Shown one piece after another: positions 21,292-31,068 of a stretch of DNA of 64,000 nucleotides. This DNA comes from Pasteurellaceae bacterium (GTDB lineage Bacteria; Pseudomonadota; Gammaproteobacteria; Enterobacterales; Pasteurellaceae): the NCBI GenBank assembly GCA_030527795.1, contig JAUNAB010000008.1:1-64000 (forward strand), read 5' to 3'. Every line of letters starts with the position of its first letter. Positions within the stretch are counted from its first letter, which is position 1. The notes below the pieces were generated by a model. That model worked only from the letters and a program-made list of their open reading frames with translations, had not been told where the DNA came from and searched no databases. Both the position numbers and the translations under genes were made by a program.

Positions 21292-22155
21292 TTATTCTTG
21301 TTTTAATTTATTGATGGCTTCTTTATTGAAGAAATAATGGGTGCCACAACATTCACATTGTATATCAATGCTACCATTATGCTCTGCCAAAATTTCATCA
21401 AGTTCTTGCTCTGGCACTAACAATAATGCTGCCCCTGAACGTTGTTGTGAACAACCACAATGAAAAGTGACTGCTTGTGCAGGAAAAATTTCCACGGTTT
21501 CTTCGTGATACAAACGATAAAGCAGTTCTTCTGCACTTAATCCAAATAATTCTTCATCTTTGATCGTGGCAGTCAATGTCGCCAAATGCTCAAAGTCTTC
21601 AGGTGAACCGCTCCCATCAGGCATAATTTGCAATAGCATTCCTGCCGCCACAGGCTTGCCATTAAATACACCAGTACGAATAAATAATTGCGTTTGCAAC
21701 TGTTCTGAGCGAATAAAATAGTCTTCCAAACATTCAGTAATCGTTGGTTTATCCAAACTAATCACGCCTTGATAACGTTCACCTTCCGTTGGGGCAATCG
21801 TAATCACCAGCACACCTTTGCCAACCATATCCGCTAAACTCATATTCTCTTGAATATCGCCTTCCAAACGAGCAAGTGCACGAATTTGTTGACTATCAGA
21901 CCCATTGACTAAGGCTAAACGCAATGGTCCATCACCTTGAATCTGCACAGTTATATTGCCTTCAAATTTTAATGTCGCGGTCAATAAATTGGTCGCCACC
22001 ATCATCTCGCCCAATAAATTACGCACTGCCGATGGGTAATGGTGAGTATTTAACGTGTCGTGGAAAGTTTGGTTCAAACGAACCCATTCACCACGTACTG
22101 CACGATCTTTAAACAAATAGCGGTAAAGTTTGTCATTATCTTGAGTGTAATTCAT
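21292..22155 (-). CDS. hslO: Redox-regulated chaperone Hsp33
   Basis: Holdase chaperone switched on when oxidation removes zinc from its C-terminal cysteines. The 287 residues carry the zinc site Cys233 and Cys235 (HCGCSQQ) with Cys267 and Cys270 (CECC); Cys269 is an extra cysteine inside the second pair. Length is normal. It stands alone next to a repeated region downstream of the YdcH-like gene. Confidence 0.94.
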   Translation of the reverse strand: MNYTQDNDKLYRYLFKDRAVRGEWVRLNQTFHDTLNTHHYPSAVRNLLGEMMVATNLLTATLKFEGNITVQIQGDGPLRLALVNGSDSQQIRALARLEGDIQENMSLADMVGKGVLVITIAPTEGERYQGVISLDKPTITECLEDYFIRSEQLQTQLFIRTGVFNGKPVAAGMLLQIMPDGSGSPEDFEHLATLTATIKDEELFGLSAEELLYRLYHEETVEIFPAQAVTFHCGCSQQRSGAALLLVPEQELDEILAEHNGSIDIQCECCGTHYFFNKEAINKLKQE

Positions 22156-22247
22156 AAATCATCCTATATAAAAATAAACGCGACAGGAAATTTCCTATCG
22201 CAATTGTTTTCTTATATATGGAGATAAATCACAAAATTTCAATAGAC

Positions 22248-22291
22248 AAAACCGCGGTCAAAATTTCAAAGTTTTTTTGACCACGGTTTTA
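22248..22291. repeat. Paired CCGCGG motif, one arm mutated
   Basis: Left arm ACCGCGGTCAAAA is intact; the right arm is GACCACGGT with one change. It forms the start of the first unit of a 222-bp tandem repeat. Confidence 0.75.
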
Positions 22292-22335
22292 TTCATTAAC
22301 AATGATTTTAAGCAATAAATCACTTTAAATAGCAT

Positions 22336-22466
22336 TTAAGCAAAATGCTTTTTCAAAATCGCATACATTTCATCTTTTAAATGTAATGTCTATTTTTTAA
22401 ACTTTTCAAGTTTAATATCCGTAGCTAATTCAATCCGATTTTCAATGGCTTTTATCCGATGAAACA
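22336..22466 (-). pseudogene. Decayed partial copy of the YdcH-like gene
   Basis: Read leftwards this stretch gives FHRIKAIENRIELATDIKL, then KK, a TAG stop, and TLHLKDEMYAILKKHFA. That is clearly the C-terminal two thirds of the intact neighbour. It lacks the start and first 29 or so codons and has an internal stop, so it is a dead remnant made by the 222-bp duplication. Confidence 0.85.
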
Positions 22467-22557
22467 AGCAAAACCGCAGTCAGAATTTCAAAGTTTTTTT
22501 GACCGCCGTGTTGTTCATTAACAATGATTTTAAGCGATAAATCACTTTAGATAGCCC

Positions 22558-22773
22558 TTAAACAGAGTGCTTTTTCAAAATCTCATACATTTCATCTTTT
22601 AAATGTAATCTTTCCTTTTTAAGATTTTCAAGTTCAACATCTGTAGCAAACTCAATATTATTTTCAATAGCTTTTATTCGATGATCAAGTTCATTCTCCT
22701 TTTCAAATAAATGGTAAAAATGAGGATCTTCAACTTTTAATTTAATAATAAGATCATGAAATTCTGGAAACAT
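22558..22773 (-). CDS. YdcH/SlyX-like small helical protein (DUF465)
   Basis: A 71-residue, highly charged, helical protein starting MFPEFHDLIIKLK, typical of the DUF465 (YdcH) family, whose function is not known. Heptad-like spacing from about residue 18 to 67 suggests an antiparallel coiled coil. Its promoter region contains a perfect CRP palindrome at class II spacing. A decayed copy of its 3' part lies immediately downstream. Confidence 0.8.
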   Translation of the reverse strand: MFPEFHDLIIKLKVEDPHFYHLFEKENELDHRIKAIENNIEFATDVELENLKKERLHLKDEMYEILKKHSV

Positions 22774-22833
22774 AATTTTATCCTTAGAATATAGTTAGTG
22801 GGAATATAACGTATAAGAATTTATACTTTATTA

Positions 22834-22876
22834 AGTATACTGAAATAAACTTCATAATAATGTGATAAAGATCACA
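22834..22876 (-). promoter_or_regulatory. CRP class II promoter of the YdcH-like gene
   Basis: TGTGA-TAAAGA-TCACA (22861-22876) is a perfect match to the CRP consensus core. On the minus strand a -10 TATACT occupies 22839-22834. The distance between the CRP centre and the -10 centre is 32 bp, exactly that of class II CRP promoters (site at -41.5). The start site would be near 22827, leaving a leader of about 54 nt. Confidence 0.75.
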
Positions 22877-22909
22877 AAAATACGCCTTTGACATATCACT
22901 AAAAACAAA

Positions 22910-22936
22910 AAAACCTGATAGTCACTATCAGGTTTT
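22910..22936 (-). terminator. Terminator of mltC
   Basis: AAAACCTGATA pairs with TATCAGGTTTT; on the minus strand it is followed by a long T-rich run, 9 bp after the mltC stop. Confidence 0.85.
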
Positions 22937-22944
22937 GTTCTCAA

Positions 22945-24024
22945 TTAACCTAATCGTCGATAACTGCGTTGTGCTTTATCTACTTTAATCAAGTAGTTAC
23001 GTGCTTGTGATGACGGATGACTTGTCGTCAAAATATTATACACTTGTTCTGGCTGCATATTATTAATGATCATCATCGCATTATACTGATCATAATCAAA
23101 GACACGCAACACCGCACCAGCACCACTGTTATAAGCTGAAATCATCGCATAACGCATATTTGTTGGATCGGTAATACCCTGTAAATATTGGTTTTTAAGA
23201 ATCCACAAATAAGCCACACCCGTATCAATATTTTTCTCAGGATCAAATAAGTAGCTTTGACTTGGTTGACCGCCACGTCCTTGCATTGCAAACACATCAC
23301 GCCCTGCCGAACTTGGCACAACCTGCATCAAGCCCATTGCGTTAGCATAACTGATCGCATACGGGTTAAAGCTCGATTCAGTTTGCATAATCCCTAAAAT
23401 CAGGCTTTCATCAATGTTGTATTTGCGTGCCGCTTTACGAACTAACGGCAAATATTTGCTCGCCCGAATGTTAACGTGGTTTGCAATCATCGGAATACTC
23501 ACAAATTGCACCGTACGCCCATTACTCAAACGACGAGTTTGCAATTTATTTTGAATGAGATAAGTCGCATACTCATTAGCAACCGCCACATTATTAATCG
23601 GTTGGTTGAAGTTATTTACAACCTGTCCAACTAAGAACGGACGTGCACTAATCGGCGTATCGCCTGATGCAAATAAGTCAATGCCACGTGCATCAGATCC
23701 CATTAAGAGCGTATGAATAATCGCATTATGTAAACGATTAACATCGGTTAAGGTTTCAATGTTGATTTGACCGTCTTCAAAACTGATATGGCTACGCGTA
23801 TAATAACTATCGGTATATTTCACATAATCTTTTCGGCTAGCAACCAATAATTCATTTACGCCCCAGATTTTGTCAATATTACGAGAAAATTGCCCCGTCA
23901 GTAAATCTAAACCGTGCGTATCTTTTGCATAGGTTTCATCATAATTAATCTTTCCTTTATTTGAACTACTACAAGCATACAGGAAAGGAATGAGTGCTAA
24001 TGTAAAAAGTTTTCTTAATTTCAT
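22945..24024 (-). CDS. mltC: Membrane-bound lytic murein transglycosylase C
   Basis: Outer-membrane lipoprotein that cuts peptidoglycan glycan strands, forming anhydro ends. I chose the ATG at 24024 (359 residues) because [18 protein letters not shown] is a lipoprotein signal with Cys18; an ATG 11 codons upstream lies inside yggX and would spoil it. The SLT domain fills the C-terminal half, with the catalytic glutamate in [11 protein letters not shown] and the AMGLMQV motif. It starts 4 bp after yggX; mutY-yggX-mltC is a conserved operon. Confidence 0.92.
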   Translation of the reverse strand: MKLRKLFTLALIPFLYACSSSNKGKINYDETYAKDTHGLDLLTGQFSRNIDKIWGVNELLVASRKDYVKYTDSYYTRSHISFEDGQINIETLTDVNRLHNAIIHTLLMGSDARGIDLFASGDTPISARPFLVGQVVNNFNQPINNVAVANEYATYLIQNKLQTRRLSNGRTVQFVSIPMIANHVNIRASKYLPLVRKAARKYNIDESLILGIMQTESSFNPYAISYANAMGLMQVVPSSAGRDVFAMQGRGGQPSQSYLFDPEKNIDTGVAYLWILKNQYLQGITDPTNMRYAMISAYNSGAGAVLRVFDYDQYNAMMIINNMQPEQVYNILTTSHPSSQARNYLIKVDKAQRSYRRLG

Positions 24025-24028
24025 AATC

Positions 24029-24301
24029 TTATTCTGATGGTGGCACATAACCGTCAATTTTTACGTCTTTACCTTCAAACAAGAAATTAATCATTTCTTG
24101 CTCAAGTAAACTACGATGCTCAACATTCATCATATTCAATTTTTTTTCGTTGACTAGCATCGTTTGTTTTTTCATCCATTCGCCCCAAGCTTGCTTACTA
24201 ATATTTTCAAAAATTCGTTTGCCTAAAGCACCTGGATATAATTGAAAATCTAGCCCTTCAGCTTCTTGATTCAGGTATTTACAAAATACAGTTCTCGCCA
24301 T
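24029..24301 (-). CDS. yggX: Iron-sulfur trafficking/repair protein YggX
   Basis: Small protein linked to protection of iron-sulfur clusters from oxidative damage. The 90-residue form from ATG 24301 starts [10 protein letters not shown], matching E. coli YggX with its conserved Cys7; a longer in-frame ATG at 24325 lies within mutY and gives an atypical extension. The start overlaps the mutY end by 23 bp. The core [14 protein letters not shown] is diagnostic. Confidence 0.94.
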   Translation of the reverse strand: MARTVFCKYLNQEAEGLDFQLYPGALGKRIFENISKQAWGEWMKKQTMLVNEKKLNMMNVEHRSLLEQEMINFLFEGKDVKIDGYVPPSE

Positions 24302-25409
24302 AATAATGCCCTTTTTGCAATTCATTTAATAAATTTTTTACTGGAGTGGCTAACCCAATGGAGTCAGGATTTTGCAGATCATACCAATATTTGCTCTCAC
24401 TAGATACAAAAGATTGATATTCTGCTGAATTTTCCGCAATTTTTTGCAAATTTTGTCTATTTTCTTGCGGTATTTCAGCATAAATTGGATAAATATCCAA
24501 ATGAAAATGGCTAAAGGTATGCCGAAACATCACACCTTGTTGATAATGGTTAATCTGCTGTTGCCGCAGAAAATACAGTAGTGATGATTTCTGTTCAAAC
24601 TGCGGAAAACAATACAATCCGCCCCATATTCCGCTTTGCTCACGTTGTTCTAGCCAAACTTTGCCTTGATTTTGCAAAATCAGAAAATACGTTTGGCGTA
24701 CAGGTAAGGTTTTTTTCGGTTTTTTCCCAGGATATGCCGCCCAATTTTGTTCAATATTGGCTTGGCAAGTTGTTTGTAAAGGGCAAAGCGTACATTTCGG
24801 TTTACTTCGCGTACAAATCAACGCACCCAAATCCATCATCGCTTGATTAAAATCCGCCACTCTTGTTGTTGGAGTCACTTCTGCACTATATTGCCAAAGT
24901 TGTTGTTCAACCTTCTTTTCGCCTGCCCAACCTGCAATCGCGAAATAGCGTGATAAGACACGTTTCACATTCCCATCTAAAATTGGGTAAGGTGCATCTA
25001 AACAAGACGATAGAATCGCCCCTGCGGTACTACGACCAACGCCACTTAACATCAGCACTTGCTCAAAATCAGTTGGAAATTCGCCCGCGAACTGATCTCG
25101 AATGAGTTGAGCACTGCGGTGCAAATTCCTTGCACGAGCGTAATACCCCAAGCCCGTCCAAAAATGCAAAACTTCATCTAATGGGGCATTTGCTAAATCA
25201 ACAACACTGGGAAAACGTGCAATAAATCGCTCAAAATAAGGAATAACCGTCGCAACTTGGGTTTGTTGCAACATAATTTCAGACAACCAGACTTTGTACA
25301 AGGTCTTATTTTGTTGCCAAGGCAAATGCTTGCGTCCAAATTTATCGTACCAAGCCAATGTTGCTTGTGCAAATGGGGCATTGATATGAGATAAAGCGAA
25401 CATTTGCAC
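24279..25409 (-). CDS. mutY: Adenine DNA glycosylase
   Basis: Removes adenine mispaired with 8-oxoguanine. The 376 residues show catalytic Glu44 ([10 protein letters not shown]), the helix-hairpin-helix [12 protein letters not shown] (121-132), catalytic Asp145, and the 4Fe-4S ligands Cys199, Cys206, Cys209 and Cys215 with the family spacing. The C-terminal Nudix-like domain (about 230-370) reads 8-oxoG. First gene of mutY-yggX-mltC. The exact start (Met1 or Met3) is uncertain. Confidence 0.94.
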   Translation of the reverse strand: MQMFALSHINAPFAQATLAWYDKFGRKHLPWQQNKTLYKVWLSEIMLQQTQVATVIPYFERFIARFPSVVDLANAPLDEVLHFWTGLGYYARARNLHRSAQLIRDQFAGEFPTDFEQVLMLSGVGRSTAGAILSSCLDAPYPILDGNVKRVLSRYFAIAGWAGEKKVEQQLWQYSAEVTPTTRVADFNQAMMDLGALICTRSKPKCTLCPLQTTCQANIEQNWAAYPGKKPKKTLPVRQTYFLILQNQGKVWLEQREQSGIWGGLYCFPQFEQKSSLLYFLRQQQINHYQQGVMFRHTFSHFHLDIYPIYAEIPQENRQNLQKIAENSAEYQSFVSSESKYWYDLQNPDSIGLATPVKNLLNELQKGHYYGENCIL

Positions 25410-25474
25410 ATCCTAAGCCTGAGAAAGAAATACTAGTCGCGGAGTGTAACATAGCCAAACAATGAATTAAAGAT

Positions 25475-25517
25475 AAACCGCGGTCAAAAAAACTCGTGAA
25501 TTTTTGACCGCGGTTTT
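25475..25517. repeat. Paired CCGCGG motif between divergent mutY and hldD
   Basis: Perfect inverted pair in the reverse orientation of the common format. It sits between two divergently transcribed genes, where a transcription terminator would have no obvious job, which favours a role as DNA signal rather than RNA hairpin. Confidence 0.85.
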
Positions 25518-25576
25518 GCTACCTATGGCTAAATACATTACAATAAGCAAAACTTCTATTGAATAAGGGTACAACT

Positions 25577-26500
25577 ATGATTATCGTAACAGGTGGCGCA
25601 GGTTTCATTGGCAGCAATATTATCAAAGCATTAAATGAAATGGGGCGTAAAGATATTTTAGTGGTAGATAATTTAAAAGACGGTACTAAATTTGTGAATT
25701 TAGTTGATTTGGATATTGCGGATTATTGCGATAAAGATGATTTTATTGCGTCTATCATTGCGGGAGACGATTTAGGCGATGTGGAAGTCGTATTCCACGA
25801 AGGTGCTTGTTCTGCCACAACAGAATGGGACGGAAAATACATTATGCACAACAATTATGAATACTCAAAAGAGCTGTTACATTATTGTTTGGATCGCGAA
25901 ATTCCCTTTTTCTATGCATCAAGTGCAGCAACTTATGGCGATAAAACAGAATTTATTGAAGAACGTGAGTTTGAAAGCCCATTGAATGTCTATGGCTACT
26001 CAAAATTCTTATTTGATCAATATGTGCGTGAAATTCTACCCAATGCCAATTCCCCTGTCTGTGGCTTCCGTTATTTCAATGTGTATGGTCCGCGTGAACA
26101 ACACAAAGGTCCAATGGCGAGCGTCGCCTTTCACTTAAATAATCAAATTTTAAAAGGCGAAAACCCCAAATTATTTGCAGGAAGTGAACATTTCCGCCGC
26201 GATTTCGTTTATGTGGGCGATGTAGCACAAGTGAATATTTGGTGCTGGCAGCACGCGATCTCTGGTATTTATAATCTCGGCACAGGCAACGCAGAAAGTT
26301 TTGCTGAAGTTGCCAAAGCGGTGATTGCGTTTCACGGTAAAGGGGAAGTTGAAACCATTCCATTCCCTGAACATTTAAAAAGTCGTTATCAAGAATATAC
26401 TCAAGCGAATTTAACCAAACTTCGTGCAATAGGTTACGACAAACCCTTTAAAACTGTCGCACAGGGTGTAACAGAATATATGGCTTGGTTAAACCGTTAA
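25577..26500 (+). CDS. hldD: ADP-L-glycero-D-manno-heptose 6-epimerase
   Basis: NADP-dependent short-chain dehydrogenase-type epimerase making the heptose donor for the lipopolysaccharide inner core. The ATG at 25577 (307 residues) gives the canonical start [14 protein letters not shown]; an in-frame ATG six codons upstream is less likely. The Rossmann GGAGFIG (6-12), the catalytic Ser-Tyr-Lys region (YASSAATYG and YGYSKFLFD) and the RDFVYVGDV segment are all present. Followed at 6 bp by waaF. Confidence 0.95.
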   Translation: MIIVTGGAGFIGSNIIKALNEMGRKDILVVDNLKDGTKFVNLVDLDIADYCDKDDFIASIIAGDDLGDVEVVFHEGACSATTEWDGKYIMHNNYEYSKELLHYCLDREIPFFYASSAATYGDKTEFIEEREFESPLNVYGYSKFLFDQYVREILPNANSPVCGFRYFNVYGPREQHKGPMASVAFHLNNQILKGENPKLFAGSEHFRRDFVYVGDVAQVNIWCWQHAISGIYNLGTGNAESFAEVAKAVIAFHGKGEVETIPFPEHLKSRYQEYTQANLTKLRAIGYDKPFKTVAQGVTEYMAWLNR

Positions 26501-26506
26501 TTTATA

Positions 26507-27568
26507 ATGAAAATATTGATTATTGGGCCATCTTGGGTCGGCGATATGATGATGTCGCATAGCTTATATCAAACCTTAAAACAACAAGATCCTGGCTGTG
26601 AAATTGACGTGCTTGCACCAAATTGGTGCAAGCCTCTATTAGAACGTATGCCTGAAGTACGCAATGCGTTGACAATGCCCGTAGGACACGGTGCGTTTGA
26701 TTTAAAAACCCGTTATCAGCTTGGAAAATCGTTGCGTCATCAATATGATATGGCGATTGTGTTACCTAACTCGTGGAAATCTGCACTGATTCCATTATTT
26801 GCGAAAATTCCATTGCGACGTGGTTGGAAAGGCGAAAGTCGTTATTTTTTATTGAATGATTTACGTCATAATAAACAAGCATATCCAATGATGGTACAAC
26901 GCTACATTGCACTAGGCTACCCAAAAACCGTGGTCAAAAAAGCCGATGATTTAGCAATTCCAACGCCATATTTGCAAATTGATCAGGCTGAAGTTGCCCA
27001 AACCAAAGCACATTTCCAAGCTCAACTCGCCTACGCAGAAAACCGCCCAAGCATTGGATTTTGCCCAGGGGCTGAATTTGGTCCTGCGAAACGTTGGCCC
27101 GACTATCATTACGCCACGCTCGCCCAACAATTAATTGACCGCGGTTATGCAATACGATTATTTGGTTCAGCTAAAGATCACCAAATTGGTGAACAAATTC
27201 GCAATGCTCTCCCAACAGAAATGCAACGCTACTGCATTAATTTAGCAGGTCAAACAGAGTTAAACCAAGCGGTTGATTTAATTAGCAATTGTGTTGCAGT
27301 AGTCACAAATGACAGTGGTTTAATGCACGTCGCAGCGGCAGTAGGGCGACCGCTTGTTGCCTTATACGGACCAACTAGCCCAACTTACACCCCACCATTA
27401 TCAGATAAAGCCACGATTATTCGTTTAATTGACGGGGGATTAATCAAAATTCGCAAGGGCGATAATGAACAGGGCTATCATCAAAGCCTGATTGACATTC
27501 AGCCAGATATGGTATTAGATGCGTTATTCGCATTACTGGACAAAAAAGCGCGCTTGAAACCGACATAA
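26507..27568 (+). CDS. waaF: ADP-heptose:LPS heptosyltransferase II
   Basis: GT9-family glycosyltransferase adding the second heptose to the lipopolysaccharide inner core on the cytoplasmic face. The 353 residues start MKILIIGPSWVGDMMMSHS as in RfaF/WaaF, and contain GFCPGAEFGPAKRWP (about 185-199) and the nucleotide-binding VTNDSGLMHVAAA. It lies 6 bp after hldD and 10 bp before waaC. One CCGCGG core here reads as Asp-Arg-Gly. Confidence 0.95.
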   Translation: MKILIIGPSWVGDMMMSHSLYQTLKQQDPGCEIDVLAPNWCKPLLERMPEVRNALTMPVGHGAFDLKTRYQLGKSLRHQYDMAIVLPNSWKSALIPLFAKIPLRRGWKGESRYFLLNDLRHNKQAYPMMVQRYIALGYPKTVVKKADDLAIPTPYLQIDQAEVAQTKAHFQAQLAYAENRPSIGFCPGAEFGPAKRWPDYHYATLAQQLIDRGYAIRLFGSAKDHQIGEQIRNALPTEMQRYCINLAGQTELNQAVDLISNCVAVVTNDSGLMHVAAAVGRPLVALYGPTSPTYTPPLSDKATIIRLIDGGLIKIRKGDNEQGYHQSLIDIQPDMVLDALFALLDKKARLKPT

Positions 27569-27578
27569 CGGCATAAAT

Positions 27579-28544
27579 ATGAAGATTTGTCTTATCAAAA
27601 CCTCATCAATGGGTGATATATTGCATACCTTGCCCGCTTTAACCGATGCACAATATGCTATCCCTCACTTGCAAATTGATTGGGTTGTTGAAGAGAATTT
27701 TGCCGAAATTCCACACTGGCATAGTGCGGTTAATCAAATTATCCCGATTGCGATTCGTCGTTGGCGTAAACACTTATTAGAATCAAGCACTTGGCAACAA
27801 TGGAATCACTATCGTTACCAATTACAACAAACCGAATATGATACTGTAGTTGATGCTCAAGGATTAATCAAAAGTGCATTATTTGCCACCTATCTCGCAC
27901 AGGGTAAAAAATATGGTTACGATCGCCATTGTGTACGTGAACCTTTAGCCAGTCTATTTTATGACAACGTTTTTTTTATTGACTATCAGCAACATGCCGT
28001 AGAACGCATTCGCAAACTTATGGCAAATGCACTCAATTACCCCCTACCAAGCACAATCGGAGATTACGGTATCGCGCAACACTTTTTGCCGAGTAGTACA
28101 ATCCAATCAAACTATGTGCTATTTATTCACGCGACAACACGCTCAAACAAATTTTGGACAATTGAGCAATGGCGTAAAACCGCGGACTTTTTTGCAACAT
28201 TAAATATGCAGGTGCATTTACCTTGGGGAAATAATGCAGAAAAAGCACAAGCAGAGAAAATTGCACAAGGGCTATCTCACGTTAAAGTCTTACCCAAAAT
28301 GAATTTACAGCAACTTGCGACAGAAATTGCCCAGAGTAAAGGTGTGATTTCGGTTGACACAGGACTGGCTCACCTAACCGCAGCATTAGCTAAACCCAAT
28401 ATCACCTTATATGGTGCAACCGATCCTAAATTAATTGGCACCTACGGCATAAACCAATACCATATACAAAGGGCAACAATGGAGCAAATTCAAGCACAGG
28501 ATGTTATTTCATTAATCCAACAAATTAGATTATTTGAGTCCTAA
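27579..28544 (+). CDS. waaC: LPS heptosyltransferase I
   Basis: GT9-family enzyme adding the first heptose to Kdo of lipid A. The 321 residues start MKICLIKTSSMGDILHTLPA and include SVDTGLAHLTAALAKP and LYGATDP near the C-terminus. Third gene of the hldD-waaF-waaC unit; its end overlaps the convergent recX end by 4 bp. Confidence 0.94.
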   Translation: MKICLIKTSSMGDILHTLPALTDAQYAIPHLQIDWVVEENFAEIPHWHSAVNQIIPIAIRRWRKHLLESSTWQQWNHYRYQLQQTEYDTVVDAQGLIKSALFATYLAQGKKYGYDRHCVREPLASLFYDNVFFIDYQQHAVERIRKLMANALNYPLPSTIGDYGIAQHFLPSSTIQSNYVLFIHATTRSNKFWTIEQWRKTADFFATLNMQVHLPWGNNAEKAQAEKIAQGLSHVKVLPKMNLQQLATEIAQSKGVISVDTGLAHLTAALAKPNITLYGATDPKLIGTYGINQYHIQRATMEQIQAQDVISLIQQIRLFES

Positions 28545-29011
28545 TAATCATCCATATTAATCAGATCTTCAAATTCTTCTGCGTAAAAACCGTGAGATAG
28601 CATATAACGCCAAATTTTTTGCTTAGTTTTGAAATCAACTTCGCTACGATATTGGGGAAATTTACGTTGAAGCACATTTTCAGCAATCTCTCCCCAGTCA
28701 ACTTCGCTATCTGAAAGCACGTCATCAATCAGGTCTTGTTCAATCCCTTTTAATTGTAACAATTCTAGGCTAATACGTTTTGCACCAAAGCCTCGTTGAG
28801 CTCTAAAATTAAGATAATTCTCAACAAATCGGCGGTCATTTTGCCAATTTCTAGCTTGGCATTGAGTTATGGCAAAATCAATTTGTCTTTTATTGAAAGA
28901 CTTTTCTTGCATTTTACAACGTAATTCATACTCACTGTAATCTCGCCGAGCAAGCAAGGTAATTACATAATTTAATGCAAGACCATTTTCTAATTTTGCA
29001 GTTTCTGACAT
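28541..29011 (-). CDS. recX: RecA regulator RecX
   Basis: Small helical protein that modulates RecA filaments, usually by capping their growth. The 156 residues show three-helix repeats with the family motifs ARRDYSEYEL (about 21-30) and RGFGAKRISLELLQLKGI (about 73-90). It lies 81 bp downstream of recA, separated by a terminator hairpin, so it is probably expressed by readthrough at a lower level. Confidence 0.92.
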   Translation of the reverse strand: MSETAKLENGLALNYVITLLARRDYSEYELRCKMQEKSFNKRQIDFAITQCQARNWQNDRRFVENYLNFRAQRGFGAKRISLELLQLKGIEQDLIDDVLSDSEVDWGEIAENVLQRKFPQYRSEVDFKTKQKIWRYMLSHGFYAEEFEDLINMDDY

Positions 29012-29053
29012 AGTCTGGATTGAAAAAGATGTGGTATTTAAAGAAATTAATAA

Positions 29054-29085
29054 AAATGCGGATTATTATATATTAATCCGCATTT
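29054..29085. terminator. Hairpin between recA and recX
   Basis: AAATGCGGATTA pairs with TAATCCGCATTT and is followed on the minus strand by TTTATT. Likely terminates most recA transcripts, with leakage into recX. Confidence 0.85.
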
Positions 29086-29092
29086 CTAAGAT

Positions 29093-30241
29093 TTATTCGG
29101 TTACGGCATCATCAAGTTCAGCAAAACTTTCTGTTTCATTAGCAGAACTATTGTTCTCTTCTGATAATTCAACATCATCGTTTCCTTTTTTGCCTTTGCT
29201 TGCTAGTTTACTTTTTTTACCACCAGATAAGTATAAATCAGGGTTTTCGGCAAGATCTTTGCGTAAGAACGATTCTAATTCTGCTGCTTGTTCAGGATTA
29301 TCTTCAAGCCATTTCATTGCATTATTTTTACCCTGACCAATTTTAATATCCTTGTAAGCATACCAAGAACCTGACTTTTTAATCAATTTCGCAATAGCTC
29401 CGAGTTCAATCAACTCGCCAACTTTTGAAATCCCTTCACCGTACATAATTTGGAAATCAACTTGTTTAAATGGTGCTGCTAATTTATTTTTAACCACTTT
29501 CACTCGGGTTTCATTACCAATTGCTTGATCGCCTTCTTTTACCGAACCAACACGGCGTATATCTAATCGAACAGAGGAATAGAATTTCAATGCATTCCCC
29601 CCTGTTGTTGTTTCAGGGTTACCAAACATCACCCCAATTTTCATTCGGATTTGGTTAATAAAGACCACCAAACAATTTGAGTTTTTAATCTGCCCAGTTA
29701 ATTTTCGTAATGCTTGTGACATCAAGCGAGCTTGCAAACCAACGTGTGAATCGCCCATATCGCCTTCAATTTCAGCTTTAGGGGTTAAGGCTGCAACTGA
29801 ATCCACAATAATCACATCAATCGCCCCTGAACGGACTAACGCATCGCAAATCTCCAATGCTTGTTCACCATTATCAGGCTGTGAAATATAAAGTTCTTTA
29901 ACATCAACACCCAAATTTGCGGCATAAATCGGGTCAAGAGCGTGCTCTGCATCAATAAAGGCACAAACCTTTCCTGCTTTTTGTGCTTCAGCAATGACAG
30001 ATAAGGTCAGCGTTGTTTTACCCGATGATTCAGGTCCAAAAATTTCAACAATACGCCCCATTGGTAAACCACCAATACCTAAAGCCGCATCTAAGCTAAT
30101 TGAACCCGTAGAAATCGTTTCCACATCCATATCAGGCTTATCGCCCAATTTCATCAATGCTCCTTTGCCAAATTGTTTTTCAATTTGTCCTAATGCGGCA
30201 GCGAGAGCCTTATTCTTTTCATCTTTTGACGCAACAGCCAT
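29093..30241 (-). CDS. recA: Recombinase RecA
   Basis: ATP-dependent strand-exchange protein and SOS co-protease; also needed to integrate DNA during transformation. Walker [10 protein letters not shown] is at 69-77, the [11 protein letters not shown] strand follows, and the DNA-binding loops are intact. At 382 residues it is about 30 longer than E. coli RecA because of a long acidic C-terminal tail rich in Glu, Asn and Ser. A consensus LexA box covers its promoter. Confidence 0.97.
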   Translation of the reverse strand: MAVASKDEKNKALAAALGQIEKQFGKGALMKLGDKPDMDVETISTGSISLDAALGIGGLPMGRIVEIFGPESSGKTTLTLSVIAEAQKAGKVCAFIDAEHALDPIYAANLGVDVKELYISQPDNGEQALEICDALVRSGAIDVIIVDSVAALTPKAEIEGDMGDSHVGLQARLMSQALRKLTGQIKNSNCLVVFINQIRMKIGVMFGNPETTTGGNALKFYSSVRLDIRRVGSVKEGDQAIGNETRVKVVKNKLAAPFKQVDFQIMYGEGISKVGELIELGAIAKLIKKSGSWYAYKDIKIGQGKNNAMKWLEDNPEQAAELESFLRKDLAENPDLYLSGGKKSKLASKGKKGNDDVELSEENNSSANETESFAELDDAVTE

Positions 30242-30276
30242 ACTTAACCTCGTTATCTATTTACGATTTCGTTTTT

Positions 30277-30308
30277 ATTATAATATCTGTTTTGATATAC
30301 AGTATCAA
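30277..30308 (-). promoter_or_regulatory. recA promoter with LexA (SOS) box
   Basis: CTGT-TTTGATAT-ACAG (30287-30302) is a consensus LexA operator. It lies between a minus-strand -35 TTGATA (30308-30303) and a -10 TATTAT (30285-30280), 17 bp apart, so bound LexA would block RNA polymerase. Confidence 0.88.
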
Positions 30309-30385
30309 GGGGAATTTTTCTATTTTTATAAAAACTGGGTTCAATATTCCAAATATTAATACTAACCCCATGAAAAATCACAATT

Positions 30386-30967
30386 TTATTTCTTGGGTTT
30401 ACAGTTTAAAAAATTGATTAGGATTTGTTTCCCCTGTTCTGACATATAGGACTCTGGATGAAATTGCACACCAAAAATTGGCAACGTTTTATGCGCTATC
30501 GCCATAATGATGCCTTCATCATCTCGTGCAGTTACCCATAATTCAGTGGGAAATTGTTGTTCTGACACAGCCCAAGAATGATACAAGCCAACGCGTGAAA
30601 TTTCAGGTAATCCCAAAAACAAAGGATTTTTAGACCGCGGTCTTAACCAACCTTGTTGTCCGTGACGAACTGTGGGTAAATTATATAATTTCGCACCAAA
30701 AAATTGACAAAGGGCTTGATGCCCTAGACAAACACCTAAGATTGCTTTCTCTTGGTAAAATTTTCTCAGCATATCAAATAATTGCGGATAACTATCAGGC
30801 GTATCAGGACCTGGGGAAATCAATAAATGACTATAATCTTGCACTTGTTCCAAACTAAACTGATCCACATTTACCACATCAAAATCACAATCAAGCTGAC
30901 GGACAAGATCAACTAAATTATATGTGAACGAATCATAATTATTGATAATAAGCAACTTCGCAGACAT
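30386..30967 (-). CDS. pabA: Aminodeoxychorismate synthase, glutamine amidotransferase
   Basis: Class I glutamine amidotransferase subunit supplying ammonia to PabB for 4-aminobenzoate and folate synthesis. The ATG at 30967 (193 residues) has a GGGGGG ribosome site at good distance; a TTG just before it is not needed. The triad is visible: Cys in GVCLGHQAL and His-Glu in GVQFHPES. A trpG function cannot be excluded by sequence alone, but divergent pabB and pabC next door favour PabA. Confidence 0.85.
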   Translation of the reverse strand: MSAKLLIINNYDSFTYNLVDLVRQLDCDFDVVNVDQFSLEQVQDYSHLLISPGPDTPDSYPQLFDMLRKFYQEKAILGVCLGHQALCQFFGAKLYNLPTVRHGQQGWLRPRSKNPLFLGLPEISRVGLYHSWAVSEQQFPTELWVTARDDEGIIMAIAHKTLPIFGVQFHPESYMSEQGKQILINFLNCKPKK

Positions 30968-31068
30968 CAACGCCCCCCCATTTCAAAGCCGATAGTATAG
31001 AATAAAAAGCAAGATTTTTCTGCGAATTTCAGCTAGACTTACGCATTATTTCCCCTCAATTTTGTACT

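Larger units (their letters stand above)
22248..22691. repeat. 222-bp tandem duplication
   Basis: Unit 1 (about 22248-22469) and unit 2 (about 22470-22691) line up with a constant offset of 222 bp. Matching landmarks are the motif pair (22251 and 22473), TTCATTAACAATG (22292 and 22514) and the gene's stop codon (22336 and 22558). The units have diverged by point changes, so the duplication is old. Confidence 0.85.
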
